From Fenollaria massiliensis (lineage in GTDB: Bacteria > Bacillota > Clostridia > Tissierellales > Peptoniphilaceae): 64,000 nt of DNA. The notes under the pieces are model-generated. The model ran no database searches. It was not told where the DNA came from and saw only the letters and a list, made by a program, of their open reading frames with translations. The stretch's first letter is position 1, and every line of letters begins with the position of its first letter. The position numbers and the translations under genes were made by a program. The stretch lies in assembly GCF_000312505.2 (NCBI RefSeq), contig NZ_HG326227.1, positions 124,001-188,000 of the forward strand, given 5' to 3'. This document shows positions 62,868 to 64,000 of the stretch, one piece after another.

Positions 62868-63894
62868 TAAATTTATTCACGCAGCAGATTTGCATCTTGG
62901 CTTCAAATATAAAAATAAAACGCTTGGATCAAGGTCTGACGAGAGAAAAAATGAGCTTTTCATAACATTTGAAAGGCTTATTAATTATGCGAATGAGAAT
63001 AAAATCGATTTAATAATTATTAGCGGAGATTTTTTTGAAAGAGATGCTCTTACATATACCGAGACAAAGCACTTGATGAGCATCATTGATACTTACTACG
63101 GAAATATAGTATTATCATGCGGCAATCATGATTTTTATAGCGATGATTATTTATTCAATAATTTTACTAAGAATCTTCATGTTTTTAAAACAAACAGCTT
63201 TGAGCGTATGGATATAGCTGACAACGTTGCTATATATGGTGCGTCTTGGCTAAATGAGCATGATAATGGATTTGATACTAATAAAATAAATCTTGATAAA
63301 GATAAATTTAATATAGCTAGCCTTCATGGCGACCTTAGTGATGGCAAGTACAAGATAGATATAGAGCCTCTTTTAGCATCAGGTTTTGATTACATCGCCT
63401 TGGGTCACATACATAAAAAAGGACAAGTGGCAGATAAGACTTATTATGCTGGATCACTTGAGCCTCTTGACTTTGGTGAGCTTGGGGAACATGGTTTTTA
63501 TGAGGTTGACACACTTAGTGGAGACGCAAAATTTGTGCCCTTTGCACTAAGAGAATTTATTATAAAAGAAATAATTATTAAAGAAGACGATGAATTTCTT
63601 GATATAATCACAAAATTTGATGAGCTTATAGATAAGGATAAGAATTTCTATAGAATTATATTAAAGGGAAGCATAAGTACTGATTTAAATATAAATAAAA
63701 TTATAAGCCTAGTTAAGGATAAATTTTATTATCTAGAAACTATCAATAATCTATCAGAAAGAGTTAGCGTTTCTAATGAAATTTATCAAAAAATACTTGA
63801 AAAGGCAAAAAATTATCCAGATGAAATTAGGCAAGATGCGATAAACATCGCGCTTAAGGCAATGCAAAGTACGGAGCACTACTATGAAGATTAA
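62857..63894 (+). CDS. SbcD/YhaO-like DNA repair exonuclease
   Basis: A 345-aa metallophosphoesterase of the Mre11/SbcD group. The metal motifs appear in order: ADLHLGF (DxH), ISGDFFERDAL (GDxx), CGNHDFY (GNHD), SLHGDLSDG and ALGHIHKKG. It lies directly before and overlaps a YhaN-type ATPase gene, so YhaO is the better comparison than E. coli SbcD, although the two have the same general role (nuclease half of a nuclease-ATPase complex acting at DNA ends). Confidence 0.88.
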   Translation: MFINKFIHAADLHLGFKYKNKTLGSRSDERKNELFITFERLINYANENKIDLIIISGDFFERDALTYTETKHLMSIIDTYYGNIVLSCGNHDFYSDDYLFNNFTKNLHVFKTNSFERMDIADNVAIYGASWLNEHDNGFDTNKINLDKDKFNIASLHGDLSDGKYKIDIEPLLASGFDYIALGHIHKKGQVADKTYYAGSLEPLDFGELGEHGFYEVDTLSGDAKFVPFALREFIIKEIIIKEDDEFLDIITKFDELIDKDKNFYRIILKGSISTDLNINKIISLVKDKFYYLETINNLSERVSVSNEIYQKILEKAKNYPDEIRQDAINIALKAMQSTEHYYED

Positions 63895-64000
63895 GAGAGT
63901 AGATTTAATTAATTTTGGTAAATTTAATAATTATCACCTAGACTTTGACGATTCATTTAATCTGATTTATGGGCTTAATGAGAGCGGTAAGTCTACTATG
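63884..64000 (+). CDS. YhaN/SbcC-like AAA ATPase (3' end outside window)
   Basis: Only 39 codons are visible: MKIKRVDLINFGKFNNYHLD, then LIYGLNESGKSTM. This is the N-terminal strand pair and Walker A (GLNESGKS) of an SMC/Rad50-type ATPase; 'NExGKST' is typical of YhaN. It starts inside the nuclease gene (11-nt overlap) and runs off the window edge. Confidence 0.8.
   Translation, partial: MKIKRVDLINFGKFNNYHLDFDDSFNLIYGLNESGKSTM

Noticed and set aside
1-64000. CRISPR arrays, prophage modules, rRNA genes, origin of replication
   Set aside because: No regularly spaced repeats, phage structural genes, rRNA sequence or DnaA-box cluster was seen.

Overview
The window is a stretch of chromosome from an AT-rich, Gram-positive anaerobe of the Firmicutes/Bacillota. 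It most resembles the Tissierellia (Peptoniphilaceae-type anaerobic cocci). The evidence is the very low GC, strong AGGAGG-type ribosome sites, consensus sigma-A promoters, the Firmicutes gene order rnc-smc-ftsY-ylxM-ffh-rpsP-khpA-rimM-trmD-rplS, the Prp protease gene between rplU and rpmA, an L27 with a cleavable leader, RNase J, IreB and YqeK, plus amino-acid-fermenter genes (serine dehydratase, SDR threonine dehydrogenase, formate-THF ligase, acetate kinase). The genus assignment is an inference only.

Layout: 1-3420 holds recG (5' end outside the window), rsmD, coaD and a coiled-coil gene. 3480-6107 holds lpd and tmcAL on the minus strand. 6202-7699 holds ackA, read here with two single-base frame disruptions, and rpmF. 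7731-10670 is an accessory strip that splits rpmF from plsX: regulator stubs, an orphan exported protein, a truncated conjugation-type gene, a sigma-factor stub, and one intact-looking gene for a CopZ-like iron-sulfur protein with an in-frame TGA (Cys-TGA-Gly) followed by a hairpin, which I read as a probable selenoprotein. 10748-28984 is the core run plsX-acpP-rnc-radical SAM-smc-ftsY, ylxM-ffh-rpsP-khpA-rimM-trmD-rplS and rbgA-rnhB-yraN-comM-dprA-topA. 29000-34531 is rplU-prp-rpmA, obgE-yhbY-nadD-yqeK-rsfS and ridA-tdh. An IS200-type element (about 34605-35294) precedes iscS-iscU, an AI-2E family permease, alaS, ireB-ruvX-DUF1292, RNase J, valS and a CPBP protease. Then come tRNA-Phe, tRNA-Gly and tRNA-Cys, a DUF6873-like gene, hisS, an exported stalk-domain protein, purE-M-N-H, a purine permease, fhs and a YerC regulator. 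The minus strand then carries tRNA-Leu, sdaAA, sdaAB and a membrane-anchored amidohydrolase-like protein. The window ends in a PfkB-like gene, a SbcD/YhaO-like nuclease gene and the first 39 codons of a YhaN-like ATPase gene.

Most of the window is housekeeping: ribosome building, tRNA maturation and charging, protein targeting, chromosome upkeep, Fe-S assembly, and the purine and one-carbon route (fhs makes the 10-formyl-THF used by PurN and PurH). The points most worth a second look are the candidate selenoprotein at 9292-9792; the comM frame break lying exactly on an A-AAA-AAG slippery heptamer followed by a perfect hairpin; the two adjacent degenerate enzymes (pseudo-amidohydrolase and pseudo-PfkB kinase) at 59866-62867; and inverted repeats that begin 2-3 nt after the -10 box of the ylxM and tRNA promoters. 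Three genes (ackA, comM, purH) carry frame breaks at or next to homopolymer runs, so base-calling error must be excluded before any biological reading.
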